In this document: positions 42,083-51,408 of the stretch, piece by piece
Position numbering within the stretch: position 1 is the first letter of the stretch
Layout of the letters: every line of letters starts with the position of its first letter
NCBI RefSeq assembly: GCF_001042985.1
Contig: NZ_JYKY01000023.1
Coordinates: 1 to 64,000 of the forward strand
DNA: 64,000 nucleotides
Source: Pseudomonas lundensis
GTDB lineage: Bacteria; Pseudomonadota; Gammaproteobacteria; Pseudomonadales; Pseudomonadaceae
Reading direction: 5' to 3'
The notes under the pieces: generated by a model
Seen by the model: only the letters and a program-made list of their open reading frames with translations
Told to the model about the DNA's origin: nothing
Databases searched by the model: none
Position numbers and translations under genes: made by a program

Positions 42083-44617
42083 ATGTACAAGTGTCGCAGT
42101 AAGGCACAGTGGGTCGGGTTTACAGTCAGCGCCTTGGCCATCGCGATTGCCAGTGAACGCCTGAGCGCCGCCGATGCGGCGGCTACAGGCGTCACCGAGC
42201 ATGTGGAGGTGGTCGGGCAGGCGGCGAGCATCGATCAGGCGCTCAAGGAACAACGTAACTCCGACAACATCGAGAGCGTGGTGCACGCCGATGGCGTGGC
42301 GCAGTTGCCCGACGCCAACGTTGCCGAAGCCGTGCAGCGCCTGCCGGGCATCAGTGTCGAGCGCGATCAGGGGGAAGGCCGGTTTGTCAGCGTGCGCGGC
42401 CTGGGGCCGGACCTCAACAGCGTCACCATCAACGGCACGCTGGTGCCTTCGCCGGAAAGTGCGCGCCGGGCTGTGGCCCTGGATGTGTTGCCTTCCGAGC
42501 TGGTGCAATCACTGTCGGTGATCAAAACCCTGACCCCGGACATGGATGCCAACTCGCTGGGCGGCACCGTGGACGTACAAAGCCTGTCGGCATTCGACCA
42601 CAAAGGGCTGTTTTACACCGGCACCAGTGAGGCCGGTTACAACCAGAACACCCACCAGACCAGCCCCAAGTTTTCGGGTGCGATCAGTGATCGTTTCAGC
42701 CTGGGTGACGGTATCGACAACTTCGGTGTGGCCGCTGCCCTGAGCTGGAACAAACGGGACTTCGGCTCCGATAACGTCGAAACCGGCGGCGCGTGGGATT
42801 TCAATGACGGCGCCCGGCTCAACAGTTTCGAGCAACGCGTGTACGACATCAGCCGTGAACGCACCGGCGGCGGGCTGAATTTCGACTACAAGCCCGATGA
42901 CGACACCCAACTGTACCTGCGCACGCTGTACAGCCGCTTCAAGGACAGCGAAACCCGTAACTCCACCAGCCTCGAATTCGACAAGCCACAGGCGGCAGGT
43001 GAGTTGGGCAAGGCCAAAGCCAAGCGCAAGCTCAAGCAGCGCGAAGAGACCCAGGAAATCCAGTCGTATGTGTTCGGTGGTGAACGCATGCTGGGCTTAT
43101 GGACCCTCAGCGGGCAGGCGGGTTACAGCCGCTCCAGCGAAGACAGCCCGGGGCACATCGCGGGGGCCACGTTCAAAGGCAATTCCAGTTTCCCCAACAG
43201 CGGTTTTTACGACACTGAAAAGCCCCGGCCGATCATTAGCGCGGGCTTTTATGACCCGTCCAACTTCACCCTCGACAAAGTGGACTGGGAAGAGCAGGAC
43301 ACCCGCGACACCGAGAAAAACCTTCGCCTGGACCTGGCCCGTGACTACGACGTTGAGGGCTATGCCTCGCAGGTCAAATTCGGCGGCAAGGTCAGCCGTC
43401 GCAACAAGGACAATGACCTCAATGCCTGGGTCTACAAGGATTTCGATGACGCCGGTTTTAACGATGCGCAGTTGAACATGACCCCGTTCGACAAAGGCAA
43501 TGTGCACTATCAGTTGGGCCAGTTCGGCCCCGGCATCAGCGGTGGTGCGATCAAAGACCTGATCGGCGGCCTCAACCCCGGCGATTACTACGATGAACAG
43601 GAGTCGCGGGCCAACGATTTCAAAATGCGCGAAGACATCAATGCCGCGTACGTGATGAACACCGTCGATATCGACGATTGGCGTTTTATCGCCGGCATGC
43701 GCTACGAGGGCACTGAATTCGAGGCCAAAGGCACAGGTGTGCGTGATGGCGCCTTTGAAGCACAAGACACTCAACGCGATTATCACCACTGGCTGCCGGG
43801 GCTACACGCACGCTATCAGTTGGACAAAAACACCCAGCTGCGGGCGGCGTGGACCAACGCCGTGGTGCGCCCGACCTTTGGCCAGTTGGCGCCGGGTTTT
43901 GTGATTGACGATGACGAGGCCAGTTTCGGCAACCCCAACCTCAAGCCGCTGGAATCGAGCAACTTCGACTTGGGCATTGAGCATTACATGGGGCAGGCGG
44001 GCACGGTGTCGGCGTTCCTCTTCTATAAAGACATCAAGAACTTTGTCTACAACAACGACCTGGCGGGCAGTGGCGAATGGGTCGATTTCACCGAGGCGCA
44101 CACCTACGCCAACGGCGACAGCGCCAAGCTGTACGGGCTGGAGCTGGCCTATTCGCAGAAGTTTGACTGGCTGCCCGCACCGTGGAATGGCCTGTTGCTC
44201 GGCGCCAACACCACCTTCAGCCGTTCCAGCGCCAGCATTGAAGGGTTCGATCAGGGCACGGGGCGCAACCGCAAGCGCGACATCGACCTGCCCAACCAGT
44301 CCGACACCGTGGGCAACCTGATGCTCGGCTGGGAGGACGACACACTGAGCTTGCGCCTCTCTGCCAACTACAAATCGCAGTACCTCTATGAGCTGGCGGG
44401 GATCAGTGACAAAGCCCACGACCTGCATGTCGATGCGCAAACCTTTGTCGATTTCAGCGCCCGTTATTCGCTGACCAAAAACCTGCAAGTCAGCTTCGAG
44501 GCGCAGAACCTCACGGACCAGCCTTACTTCGTCTACAGCGGCCACCGTCGTTACAACAACCAGTACGAAGAGTACGGACCGACCTATTCGCTGGGCCTGA
44601 CGTTCACCCATTTTTAA
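42083..44617 (+). CDS. TonB-dependent outer-membrane receptor, probable phytate/phosphate ligand
   Basis: The 844-aa protein has an N-terminal signal peptide, then a plug domain with TEHVEVVGQAAS, ANVAEAVQRLPGISVERDQG, VSVRGLGPDLNSVTINGTLV and the C-terminal beta-barrel ending in YSLGLTFTHF, with the terminal Phe needed for barrel assembly. It belongs to the TIGR01782-type receptors often used for complex substrates. It is first in an operon with a secreted phytase and its own TonB-ExbBD, under a PhoB box, so import of inositol phosphate or a phytase product is the likely job. Ligand is inferred. Confidence 0.9.
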   Translation: MYKCRSKAQWVGFTVSALAIAIASERLSAADAAATGVTEHVEVVGQAASIDQALKEQRNSDNIESVVHADGVAQLPDANVAEAVQRLPGISVERDQGEGRFVSVRGLGPDLNSVTINGTLVPSPESARRAVALDVLPSELVQSLSVIKTLTPDMDANSLGGTVDVQSLSAFDHKGLFYTGTSEAGYNQNTHQTSPKFSGAISDRFSLGDGIDNFGVAAALSWNKRDFGSDNVETGGAWDFNDGARLNSFEQRVYDISRERTGGGLNFDYKPDDDTQLYLRTLYSRFKDSETRNSTSLEFDKPQAAGELGKAKAKRKLKQREETQEIQSYVFGGERMLGLWTLSGQAGYSRSSEDSPGHIAGATFKGNSSFPNSGFYDTEKPRPIISAGFYDPSNFTLDKVDWEEQDTRDTEKNLRLDLARDYDVEGYASQVKFGGKVSRRNKDNDLNAWVYKDFDDAGFNDAQLNMTPFDKGNVHYQLGQFGPGISGGAIKDLIGGLNPGDYYDEQESRANDFKMREDINAAYVMNTVDIDDWRFIAGMRYEGTEFEAKGTGVRDGAFEAQDTQRDYHHWLPGLHARYQLDKNTQLRAAWTNAVVRPTFGQLAPGFVIDDDEASFGNPNLKPLESSNFDLGIEHYMGQAGTVSAFLFYKDIKNFVYNNDLAGSGEWVDFTEAHTYANGDSAKLYGLELAYSQKFDWLPAPWNGLLLGANTTFSRSSASIEGFDQGTGRNRKRDIDLPNQSDTVGNLMLGWEDDTLSLRLSANYKSQYLYELAGISDKAHDLHVDAQTFVDFSARYSLTKNLQVSFEAQNLTDQPYFVYSGHRRYNNQYEEYGPTYSLGLTFTHF

Positions 44618-44655
44618 AGGCGGCCCGAGCGGGCCAGTAGAAGGAATTTCCCATC

Positions 44656-46563
44656 ATGCGTTTTATCCGTAAACCGTGTCTGTTGCCGATTTTGGCCTGC
44701 CTCAGCGCAGCCACGGCGCAGGCCGCACCTGACATCGCAGCGCCGACTTTGCAGGCCTGGGGGACGGGCAACGTGCAGGCACTGGGCTTTGCCCCCGATC
44801 ACCAGCGGCTGGCCGTGAGCAAGCGTGACGGGGTGTTGCTGCTCGATGCAGAGGGCAAAACCCTGAGCCACGCGGCGGGCGCCTTCGCGTCGCTGGACAG
44901 CCGACCGATGGGCGATCAGGTGCTGGTTGCCAGCCATGACGAGAAAAAGCAGCAAGTGGCCCTGTTCAGCCTGGACCCGCGCAGCCATGAGTGGCAGGCA
45001 CCGGTCTACTTGCCGCCCCGTGAGTACGCAGTCAACGGCGTGTGCCTGTACCGCGACGAGGCGAGCAATGTTTATCTGTTCACCGTGGGTGAAGAGGGCA
45101 AGGGCGAACAATGGCTGGTGGCGGCTGACCGCAAACGACTGGCCGAGCCACGTCTGGTGCGCAGCCTGCCGTTACCGCCGAATGCCGAGTTCTGTCAGGT
45201 TGACGATACCGGGCAACAGTTGTTCGTGAATGAAGAAAAAGTCGGCTGGTGGGTGTACCCGGCCCACGCCGAGGCCGATGCTTCGCGAGTACCCGTGGCG
45301 CTGATCGAGCCCTTTGGTGAGGTGAAAAAGGCCGCCGGGGCCATGGCGCTGGTGCCGGGCGGCATGCTCGGCCTGGACCCGAAAGCGGCGCACCTGCACC
45401 TGTACCAGCAGCACGGTAACGGTTGGTCGCCGGTGGCCCGATTGGTGCTGGACACGCTCAAAGAACCGGAACACCTGGCGGTGCGTCAGACGCCTCAAGG
45501 GTTGCAGGTGCTGGTGCAGGACGACAGCAACCAACAGGTGTTCCAGGGGCTGTTGAACTGGCAGCCGACCCCGGCCCGTGCCCCTGCGCCATTGCCGGTG
45601 ATCAAACCCGTGGTGCAAACCGAACCGGTGGTCAGTCAGGGCGATGCAGCGGATGACCCGGCCATCTGGGTTAACCCGCAAAATCCGGCATTGAGCCGGG
45701 TCTTGGGCACCAATAAAAAGAACGGCCTTGAGGTGTACGACTTGCAAGGCAAGCGGCTGCAACACCTTGAAGTGGGGCGCCTGAACAATGTCGATCTGCG
45801 TCCCGGATTCACGTTGGGCGAACGCACCGTGGACCTGGCAGTGGCCACCAACCGTGACCACAACAGCCTCAGTGTGTTCAGCATCGACCCTGCCACGGGT
45901 GAGGTGCGCGCAGTGGGTGAAGTGCCGACACCGGTAAAGGACATCTACGGGTTCTGCCTGTTCAAAGCACCGGGGGGCGAACTCTACAGCTTCGCCAACG
46001 ACAAAGACGGCACGTTCGTTCAGCACCGCCTGAGCGCCAGGGGCGATCAAGTGCATGGCGAGCTGGTGCGTCAGTTCAAGGTTCAGACCCAACCGGAAGG
46101 CTGTGTAGCGGACGACCGGCAGCAACGGTTGTTCGTGGGCGAAGAAGATGTGGCGGTGTGGGCGGTGGATGCGCGTCCCGATCAGCCGGCCACGCTGACC
46201 CGTGTGATCGGCGTTGGCGTTGGCGATCAGGTGCATGACGACATCGAAGGACTGGCGCTGTATCAGACCGCCAAACAGTCCTATCTGGTGATTTCCAGCC
46301 AGGGCAATGACAGCTACGTAGTGCTGGATGCCGCACCACCGTATGCCGTGCGCGGCGCTTTTCGTGTCGGGGTTAACGCTGACGCCGGGATTGACGGAAC
46401 GTCGGAAACGGACGGTCTGGACGTGACCTCGGCCAACCTCGGCGGGCCGTTTGCCCAAGGCATGCTGGTGGTGCAGGACGGCCGCAAGCGCATGCCGGAG
46501 CAAAGCCAGAACTACAAGTACATCCCGTGGGCCGATGTGGCCAAGACCCTGAAATTGCCTTGA
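44656..46563 (+). CDS. Beta-propeller phytase, dual-domain
   Basis: The 635-aa protein has a signal peptide (about residues 1-23). The C-terminal half (about 320-635) is the catalytic propeller with DAADDPAIWVNPQ, GLEVYDL, NNVDLRPGF, QPEGCVADD, DIEGLALYQ, SSQGNDSYVV and DGTSETDGLDV, the calcium and phosphate sites of beta-propeller phytases. The N-terminal half repeats a weaker version (GVLLLDAEG, NGVCLYRDE, EFCQVDD), so this is a two-domain phytase. It hydrolyses phytate outside or at the cell surface. It is 38 nt after the receptor gene. Confidence 0.93.
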   Translation: MRFIRKPCLLPILACLSAATAQAAPDIAAPTLQAWGTGNVQALGFAPDHQRLAVSKRDGVLLLDAEGKTLSHAAGAFASLDSRPMGDQVLVASHDEKKQQVALFSLDPRSHEWQAPVYLPPREYAVNGVCLYRDEASNVYLFTVGEEGKGEQWLVAADRKRLAEPRLVRSLPLPPNAEFCQVDDTGQQLFVNEEKVGWWVYPAHAEADASRVPVALIEPFGEVKKAAGAMALVPGGMLGLDPKAAHLHLYQQHGNGWSPVARLVLDTLKEPEHLAVRQTPQGLQVLVQDDSNQQVFQGLLNWQPTPARAPAPLPVIKPVVQTEPVVSQGDAADDPAIWVNPQNPALSRVLGTNKKNGLEVYDLQGKRLQHLEVGRLNNVDLRPGFTLGERTVDLAVATNRDHNSLSVFSIDPATGEVRAVGEVPTPVKDIYGFCLFKAPGGELYSFANDKDGTFVQHRLSARGDQVHGELVRQFKVQTQPEGCVADDRQQRLFVGEEDVAVWAVDARPDQPATLTRVIGVGVGDQVHDDIEGLALYQTAKQSYLVISSQGNDSYVVLDAAPPYAVRGAFRVGVNADAGIDGTSETDGLDVTSANLGGPFAQGMLVVQDGRKRMPEQSQNYKYIPWADVAKTLKLP

Positions 46564-46656
46564 GCCGGTTGTCATCAACCGGTCACCGCAGGGGTTTTGA
46601 ATTTTATCCGTGCGCCACTCCCGCTGAGCGGCGCCGTCTTGAGCAAGGAGTCAGGT

Positions 46657-47367
46657 ATGCAAGCAACCATGGAACATATGACGATTTGGGGTTTGATCAG
46701 CGACGCCAGTCTGTTGGTGAAAGGGGTCATGCTGGTGTTGTTTCTGGCCTCTGTGCTGAGCTGGTTTTTGATCGTGCGCCGCAGTGCCATTTTGCGCCGC
46801 AGTGAACGCGACATGGACGCCTTCGCTCAGCGCTTGCGCAGTCAGGGCGAGCTGAACGCGCTGTATCGCGAGAGCCGCGACAATCACCACGACGATGCCG
46901 GTGCAGAGCAGGTGTTCGCAGCGGCCTACAGTGAGTACGCACAGCTGAAGCAGCAGCCGGGGATTGATCCTGACGGGGTGATGCAGGGGGTCGAACGCGC
47001 GTTATACGTAGCGATTACCGAGCAGGAAGTGCGCCTTGAAAAGGGCTTGCAGTTTCTGGCGACGGTGGGCTCGGTCAGCCCGTACATCGGCCTGTTTGGC
47101 ACCGTGTGGGGGATCATGAATTCGTTCATCGGTTTGTCTCAGGTGCAGCAGGCCACGTTGTCCACGGTGGCCCCGGGGATTGCCGAGGCCTTGATTGCCA
47201 CCGCGATCGGTTTGTTTGCGGCGATTCCGGCGGTGATTGCCTACAACCGTTTTTCTTCCAGGGGCCAGACGTTGCTCACCCGCTATTACAGCCTCGGCAA
47301 TGAAGTGCAAATGCGTCTGTACCGCGGTCTGCATGCAGGCGCGCGAAACATGGCGGCGGTTGCCTGA
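46657..47367 (+). CDS. exbB: ExbB/TolQ-type proton channel subunit
   Basis: The 236-aa inner-membrane protein has three helices: the first near residues 17-38, the others in ATVGSVSPYIGLFGTVWGIM and EALIATAIGLFAAIPAVIAY. That is the ExbB/TolQ signature. The start at 46657 has AAGGAG 6 nt upstream. The gene is within the phytase operon, followed by exbD and tonB, so it powers the adjacent receptor. The similarity to TolQ is close, but the operon context favours the ExbB role. Confidence 0.92.
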   Translation: MQATMEHMTIWGLISDASLLVKGVMLVLFLASVLSWFLIVRRSAILRRSERDMDAFAQRLRSQGELNALYRESRDNHHDDAGAEQVFAAAYSEYAQLKQQPGIDPDGVMQGVERALYVAITEQEVRLEKGLQFLATVGSVSPYIGLFGTVWGIMNSFIGLSQVQQATLSTVAPGIAEALIATAIGLFAAIPAVIAYNRFSSRGQTLLTRYYSLGNEVQMRLYRGLHAGARNMAAVA

Positions 47368-47381
47368 CAGGGGGTTTGATC

Positions 47382-47828
47382 ATGCTCGCTCGACCACAGC
47401 GTAAACACGGGCCCAAGGCCGAAATGAACGTCGTGCCGTATATCGACGTGATGCTGGTATTGCTGGTGATCTTTATGGTGACCGCGCCGATGCTGACCCA
47501 GGGGGTCAAAATAGAACTGCCCAAGGTGGCCAGTGAGGCGTTGATCAATGACAAACAGCAGACGATCCTGACGTTATCGGTGAAGGCCGACGGCGGTTAC
47601 TACTGGAATCTGGGAAGTGAACTGGACACCAAAAACCAGACGGACAGCGCCGTCAACCTTGACGAGTTGCAGGCCAAGATCGGTCAGGTGGTGGCGCAAA
47701 ACGGCGACACGCAGGTGTATATCCGGGCCGACAACGACGCCGGTTACGGCAGTGTGGTCAAGGCGATGTCTGCCTTGCAGCAGGGCGGCGTGAGCAACCT
47801 GGGGCTGGTGACCGAGGCGCCGCAATGA
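47382..47828 (+). CDS. exbD: ExbD/TolR-type energising subunit
   Basis: The 148-aa protein has one N-terminal membrane helix with the essential Asp in VVPYIDVMLVLLVIFMVTAP, and a periplasmic domain ending in DNDAGYGSVVKAMSALQQGG. The ATG at 47382 is used rather than TTG 47376. It overlaps tonB by 4 nt (ATGA). With ExbB it converts proton flow into force on TonB. Confidence 0.93.
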   Translation: MLARPQRKHGPKAEMNVVPYIDVMLVLLVIFMVTAPMLTQGVKIELPKVASEALINDKQQTILTLSVKADGGYYWNLGSELDTKNQTDSAVNLDELQAKIGQVVAQNGDTQVYIRADNDAGYGSVVKAMSALQQGGVSNLGLVTEAPQ

Positions 47829-48610
47829 GCGCCGCAGTCATGGGGTGCGCGGTCACGCCGGCCCGGCACATGCCTTGGGGGCGACTGTGGCGTAACGCAC
47901 AGGCGTGGGCCGTCACGGTTGCGTTGCACGGGGCAGTGGTGGCGCTGCTGGTGGTCGGCTGGACGCTGCAACAGCCGCCGGTGAGCGCGCCCGCCGTACT
48001 CAAGACCCGCTTGATTACCCTGCCTGCCGAACCGGTGGCCGCGCCAGCGCCGGACCCCTTGCCCGTGGCGGCACCGGCGCCGGTGGTCGAGGCTAAACCC
48101 GAGGTCAAACCTGCGCCGATCGACCCGCAGATTCAGGCGCGCAAACTTGAACAGGCTGCTTTGGCGCGCAAACGGGTCGCTGAGCAAAAGCAGGCACTGG
48201 AAGCCCGTCAGCTTGAAGAGCAGCAAGCCCGGCTACGCGAGCAACAGGCGCAGGCGCAGCGTCAGCAGGCGCTGGCCGATCAGGCGCGGGTTGCAGCAGA
48301 TAACGCCCGGCGTGCGCAACAGCAGGCAGCGGCTGCCGACGTGCGCCAATATTTGCCCATCAGCAAGGACGCGCCGGATTACCCGCAGCGGGCGTTGGAT
48401 AAAGGCGTTGAAGGGGATTGCACGGTGGAGTATTCGGTGACGCCTGAAGGCAAGGTCGAGAACCCGAAAGTGGTGGGCAATTGCCACCCGATGTTTATTC
48501 GTCCTTCGCTACTCGCTGCGGCGACCTTCCGTTATAAGCCGCGAATGGTGGACGGTCAGGCCGTCAGCGTGGCGGGCGTGCGAAACACCTTTCACTACAA
48601 AATCCACTAA
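47825..48610 (+). CDS. tonB: TonB energy-transducing protein
   Basis: The 261-aa protein has a cytoplasmic start, one membrane anchor (AWAVTVALHGAVVALLVVGW), a Pro-rich stretch (AEPVAAPAPDPLPVAAPAPV), a long Gln/Ala/Arg coiled coil (residues 100-165) and a C-terminal TonB domain (PDYPQRALDKGVEGDCTVEY, TPEGKVENPKVVGNCHPMFI). Two cysteines in the C-terminal domain may pair. The coiled coil also gives it a TolA-like look, but the domain is TonB. It is the last gene of the phytate operon. Confidence 0.92.
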   Translation: MSAAVMGCAVTPARHMPWGRLWRNAQAWAVTVALHGAVVALLVVGWTLQQPPVSAPAVLKTRLITLPAEPVAAPAPDPLPVAAPAPVVEAKPEVKPAPIDPQIQARKLEQAALARKRVAEQKQALEARQLEEQQARLREQQAQAQRQQALADQARVAADNARRAQQQAAAADVRQYLPISKDAPDYPQRALDKGVEGDCTVEYSVTPEGKVENPKVVGNCHPMFIRPSLLAAATFRYKPRMVDGQAVSVAGVRNTFHYKIH

Positions 48611-48721
48611 CCCTGCTTGACGTCGGGCGCCGTCCCGACTGGCGTGAAGCTGACAGGCATCAACGCCTGATTTGCATTCCTGACCTATGCTGCAGGCGAT
48701 TTTATGCATAAGGAGATGGCC

Positions 48722-50212
48722 ATGAATGCGCCTGCAACCACCCCCGAGCCGACCCCGGCAAAATTGAAACTGCCCTTGGGTCTGGTGATTGCTGTCCTGG
48801 TCATGGTCGGGATTTTGCTGTTGCCATTACCGCCTGACCTGCCGGTCGCCGGGCACCGCATGCTGGCCATCCTGGCCTTCGCGGTGGTGGTCTGGATTAC
48901 CGAGGCGGTGTCGTACGAAGCCAGCGCCATCATGATCACGTCGCTGATGGCTTTTTTGATCGGTATGGCGCCGATGCTGGACGACCCGTCGCGCCTCTAC
49001 GGGACATCGGCCGGGATCACCATGGCCCTGACCGGGTTTTCCAATGCCGCCCTGGCCCTGGTGACCGGGGCGTTATTTATTGCCGCGGCGATGACCCACA
49101 CCGGGCTGGACCGGCGCATTGCGTTGGTAACCCTGTCAAAAATAGGCACCAGTACCCGGCGAATTTTGCTCGGGGCGATTGCCGTGACCATTTTGCTGAG
49201 CCTGGTAGTGCCCAGCGCCACGGCGCGCAGCGCGTGTGTGGTGCCGATCATGATGGGGGTGATTCTGGCGTTTGGTGTCGATAAGCGCTCCAACATTGCG
49301 GCCGGGATCATGATCGTGGTGGCGCAGGGCACCAGCATCTGGAACGTGGGCATTCAAACGGCGGCGGCGCAAAACCTGCTGACGGTCGGGTTCATGGACA
49401 AAATGCTGGGCGCACGGGTGAGTTGGATCGACTGGCTGATTGCCGGTGCGCCTTGGGCGATCATCATGTCGGCGGTGTTGCTGTTTGTGGTGCTCAAGAT
49501 GTTGCCGCCAGAAAGCGACAGCATTCCGGGTGGCAAGGAAGCTGTGGAGCAGTCGCTGATTGCGTTGGGGCCGATGACCGCGCCGCAGAAACGTCTGATG
49601 GCCGTCTCTGTAGCCTTGCTGCTGGCGTGGGCCACCGAGGGCAAGCTGCACAGTTTTGACACCACCTCGACCACCTACGCCGGATTGGTCTTTCTGCTGT
49701 TGCCGCGCTATGGGGTGATGACCTGGAAGGATGTGCAGTCGCGCATCCCGTGGGGCACGGTGATTGTCTTCGGGGTCGGGATCAGTTTGGGGACGGCGTT
49801 GCTCACCACTCAGGCCGGTCAATGGCTGGGGGGGCAGGTGGTGCAGCATACCGGGCTGGATCAGCTCGGGCCGCTGGGGATTTTTGCGATTCTGGGGGCG
49901 TTCCTGATTTTGATTCACCTGGGGTTCGCCAGTGCCACGGCATTGACCTCGGCATTACTGCCGATCCTGATTGCCGTGCTGCAAACCTTGCCCGGTGAGT
50001 TCAACCGTTTGGGCATGACCATGTTGCTGGGTTTTGTGGTCAGTTACGGTTTCATTCTGCCGATCAATGCGCCGCAAAACATGGTGTGTCTGGGCACGCA
50101 GACCTTCACCGCCAAGCAGTTCGCCAAAGTCGGACTGATTGTCACCGCGGTGGGGTATGTCTTGATGTTGGGCTTCGGCGCAACGTACTGGAAGTGGTTG
50201 GGCCTGATGTAG
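48722..50212 (+). CDS. DASS (SLC13) family anion transporter
   Basis: The 496-aa inner-membrane protein has about 11 hydrophobic segments. LVVPSATARSACVVPIMMGV and INAPQNMVCLGTQTF correspond to the two sodium/substrate loops of DASS carriers (SNT-like motifs, here SAT and NAP). Dicarboxylate, tricarboxylate, sulfate or phosphate are possible substrates. The ATG at 48722 follows AAGGAG; upstream in-frame ATGs overlap that site. Location just after the phytate operon could suit a solute linked to phosphate metabolism, but there is no sequence proof. Confidence 0.85.
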   Translation: MNAPATTPEPTPAKLKLPLGLVIAVLVMVGILLLPLPPDLPVAGHRMLAILAFAVVVWITEAVSYEASAIMITSLMAFLIGMAPMLDDPSRLYGTSAGITMALTGFSNAALALVTGALFIAAAMTHTGLDRRIALVTLSKIGTSTRRILLGAIAVTILLSLVVPSATARSACVVPIMMGVILAFGVDKRSNIAAGIMIVVAQGTSIWNVGIQTAAAQNLLTVGFMDKMLGARVSWIDWLIAGAPWAIIMSAVLLFVVLKMLPPESDSIPGGKEAVEQSLIALGPMTAPQKRLMAVSVALLLAWATEGKLHSFDTTSTTYAGLVFLLLPRYGVMTWKDVQSRIPWGTVIVFGVGISLGTALLTTQAGQWLGGQVVQHTGLDQLGPLGIFAILGAFLILIHLGFASATALTSALLPILIAVLQTLPGEFNRLGMTMLLGFVVSYGFILPINAPQNMVCLGTQTFTAKQFAKVGLIVTAVGYVLMLGFGATYWKWLGLM

Positions 50213-50288
50213 ACCCGGCGCCGGAGGATAACGCGAGGCAGCTACCGGCGGGCTGACCGTCGGAGCAGTCAGCCGGTGGGGGATTGCG

Positions 50289-50648
50289 TCAACTGCCGCC
50301 TTTACTGCTGACTTCTGCCGGAACGTCTTCACCCGCCATGCGCTTGCGGAACAAGGACGTGCGCGCCAGCAGCAAGGTGGTCACGGGTACAGTGATGGAC
50401 AGCAAGATCGGTATCAGCCAGGCGTGTAAAACAGGGGTGGATTTAAGCGCCGAAAAATACAGGATCGAGGCCAATGCCACGCCCCAGGCGCCGAGGGTGG
50501 AGGCCAGTGCAGGCGGGTGCATGCGCTGGAAAAAGTCTTTGAGCCGCAACAGGCCGATTGCCCCACACAAGGCGAACAGGCTGCTTAGCACCAGCAGCAC
50601 CGCCACTGGAACCTCGATCCACAGGGATAGCTCGCTGATGGAATTCAT
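50289..50648 (-). CDS. mrpG: Mrp cation/proton antiporter subunit G
   Basis: This small membrane subunit of 119 aa has three helices and the family core GAIGLLRLKDFFQRMHPPAL. It is the last gene of the minus-strand Mrp (Pha, Sha) operon and overlaps mrpF by 4 nt. The complex exchanges sodium or potassium for protons and supports pH and salt tolerance. Confidence 0.93.
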   Translation of the reverse strand: MNSISELSLWIEVPVAVLLVLSSLFALCGAIGLLRLKDFFQRMHPPALASTLGAWGVALASILYFSALKSTPVLHAWLIPILLSITVPVTTLLLARTSLFRKRMAGEDVPAEVSSKGGS

Positions 50649-50923
50649 TCGATCACCTCACCGCGCAACAGGAATTTGGCCAGCGCAAACGACCCGACAA
50701 AGCCAAACAGGGCAATCAGCAGCGCGCCTTCAAAATAGGTATCACTGGCATACCGAATGCCCAGTACCAACATCATCAGCATGGCCACGATGTACAGATA
50801 ATCCAGCGCCAGTACCCGGTCTTGTGCAGAAGGGCCTTTGAACAGACGGATCAGGGTCAGCACCATGGCCAGGCTGAAGATGAACAGGCTCAGCAAAATG
50901 GCGTTGGAGAGCAGTGCACTCAT
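50645..50923 (-). CDS. mrpF: Mrp cation/proton antiporter subunit F
   Basis: This 92-aa subunit has three helices, with LIRLFKGPSAQDRVLALDYL as the conserved segment with its Asp-Arg-Val. It overlaps both neighbours by 4 nt. All six Mrp genes are arranged A/B, C, D, E, F, G in transcription order. Confidence 0.93.
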   Translation of the reverse strand: MSALLSNAILLSLFIFSLAMVLTLIRLFKGPSAQDRVLALDYLYIVAMLMMLVLGIRYASDTYFEGALLIALFGFVGSFALAKFLLRGEVIE

Positions 50924-51408
50924 TCAAAGATCTCCATCAGTGGGCGTTCATAGGTGGACTTGAAGTGCTGGATGAACTGCGCTTCGTCGTCCAGATCGAA
51001 CACGTGCAAGAGCAAAATGCTGCGGTCCAGTGCCAGTTCGGACCAAATGGTGCCGGGCACTACGGTGGTAATCATCGACAGGGCCGCCAGCCCGTTGGCG
51101 TCGCGCAGATCCAGCGGGATTTTGATGAACCGTGAGCGTGGCGGTCGGCGCCCGGCGTTGAGCACGCCCCAGGCCACGGCCAGATTCGAAAGAATGACGT
51201 CACGCCCGACCAGGAAAAACAGTGTGATGATCACGCCCGGACGACGAATGCGGATGGGCAACGGTCTTAACGGTGCCATCATCAGCGGCCCCAAAAAACC
51301 TAGCGCGGCCCCTAGCAACAGGTTCCCCGCGCTCAGTGACAGGTTGAGCAGCAACCACAATGCCCACAAGGCCAGTGATAACCACGGCGCGGGAAACAGA
51401 CGTTTCAT
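50920..51408 (-). CDS. mrpE: Mrp cation/proton antiporter subunit E
   Basis: The 162-aa protein has two N-terminal helices (LSLALWALWLLLNLSLSAGN) and the domain FIKIPLDLRDANGLAALSMI, then TTVVPGTIWSEL, the MrpE signature. It overlaps mrpD and mrpF by 4 nt each. Confidence 0.92.
   Translation of the reverse strand: MKRLFPAPWLSLALWALWLLLNLSLSAGNLLLGAALGFLGPLMMAPLRPLPIRIRRPGVIITLFFLVGRDVILSNLAVAWGVLNAGRRPPRSRFIKIPLDLRDANGLAALSMITTVVPGTIWSELALDRSILLLHVFDLDDEAQFIQHFKSTYERPLMEIFE

Noticed and set aside
45172..46578. Minus-strand open frame opposite the phytase gene
   Set aside because: Antisense of clear beta-propeller phytase motifs.
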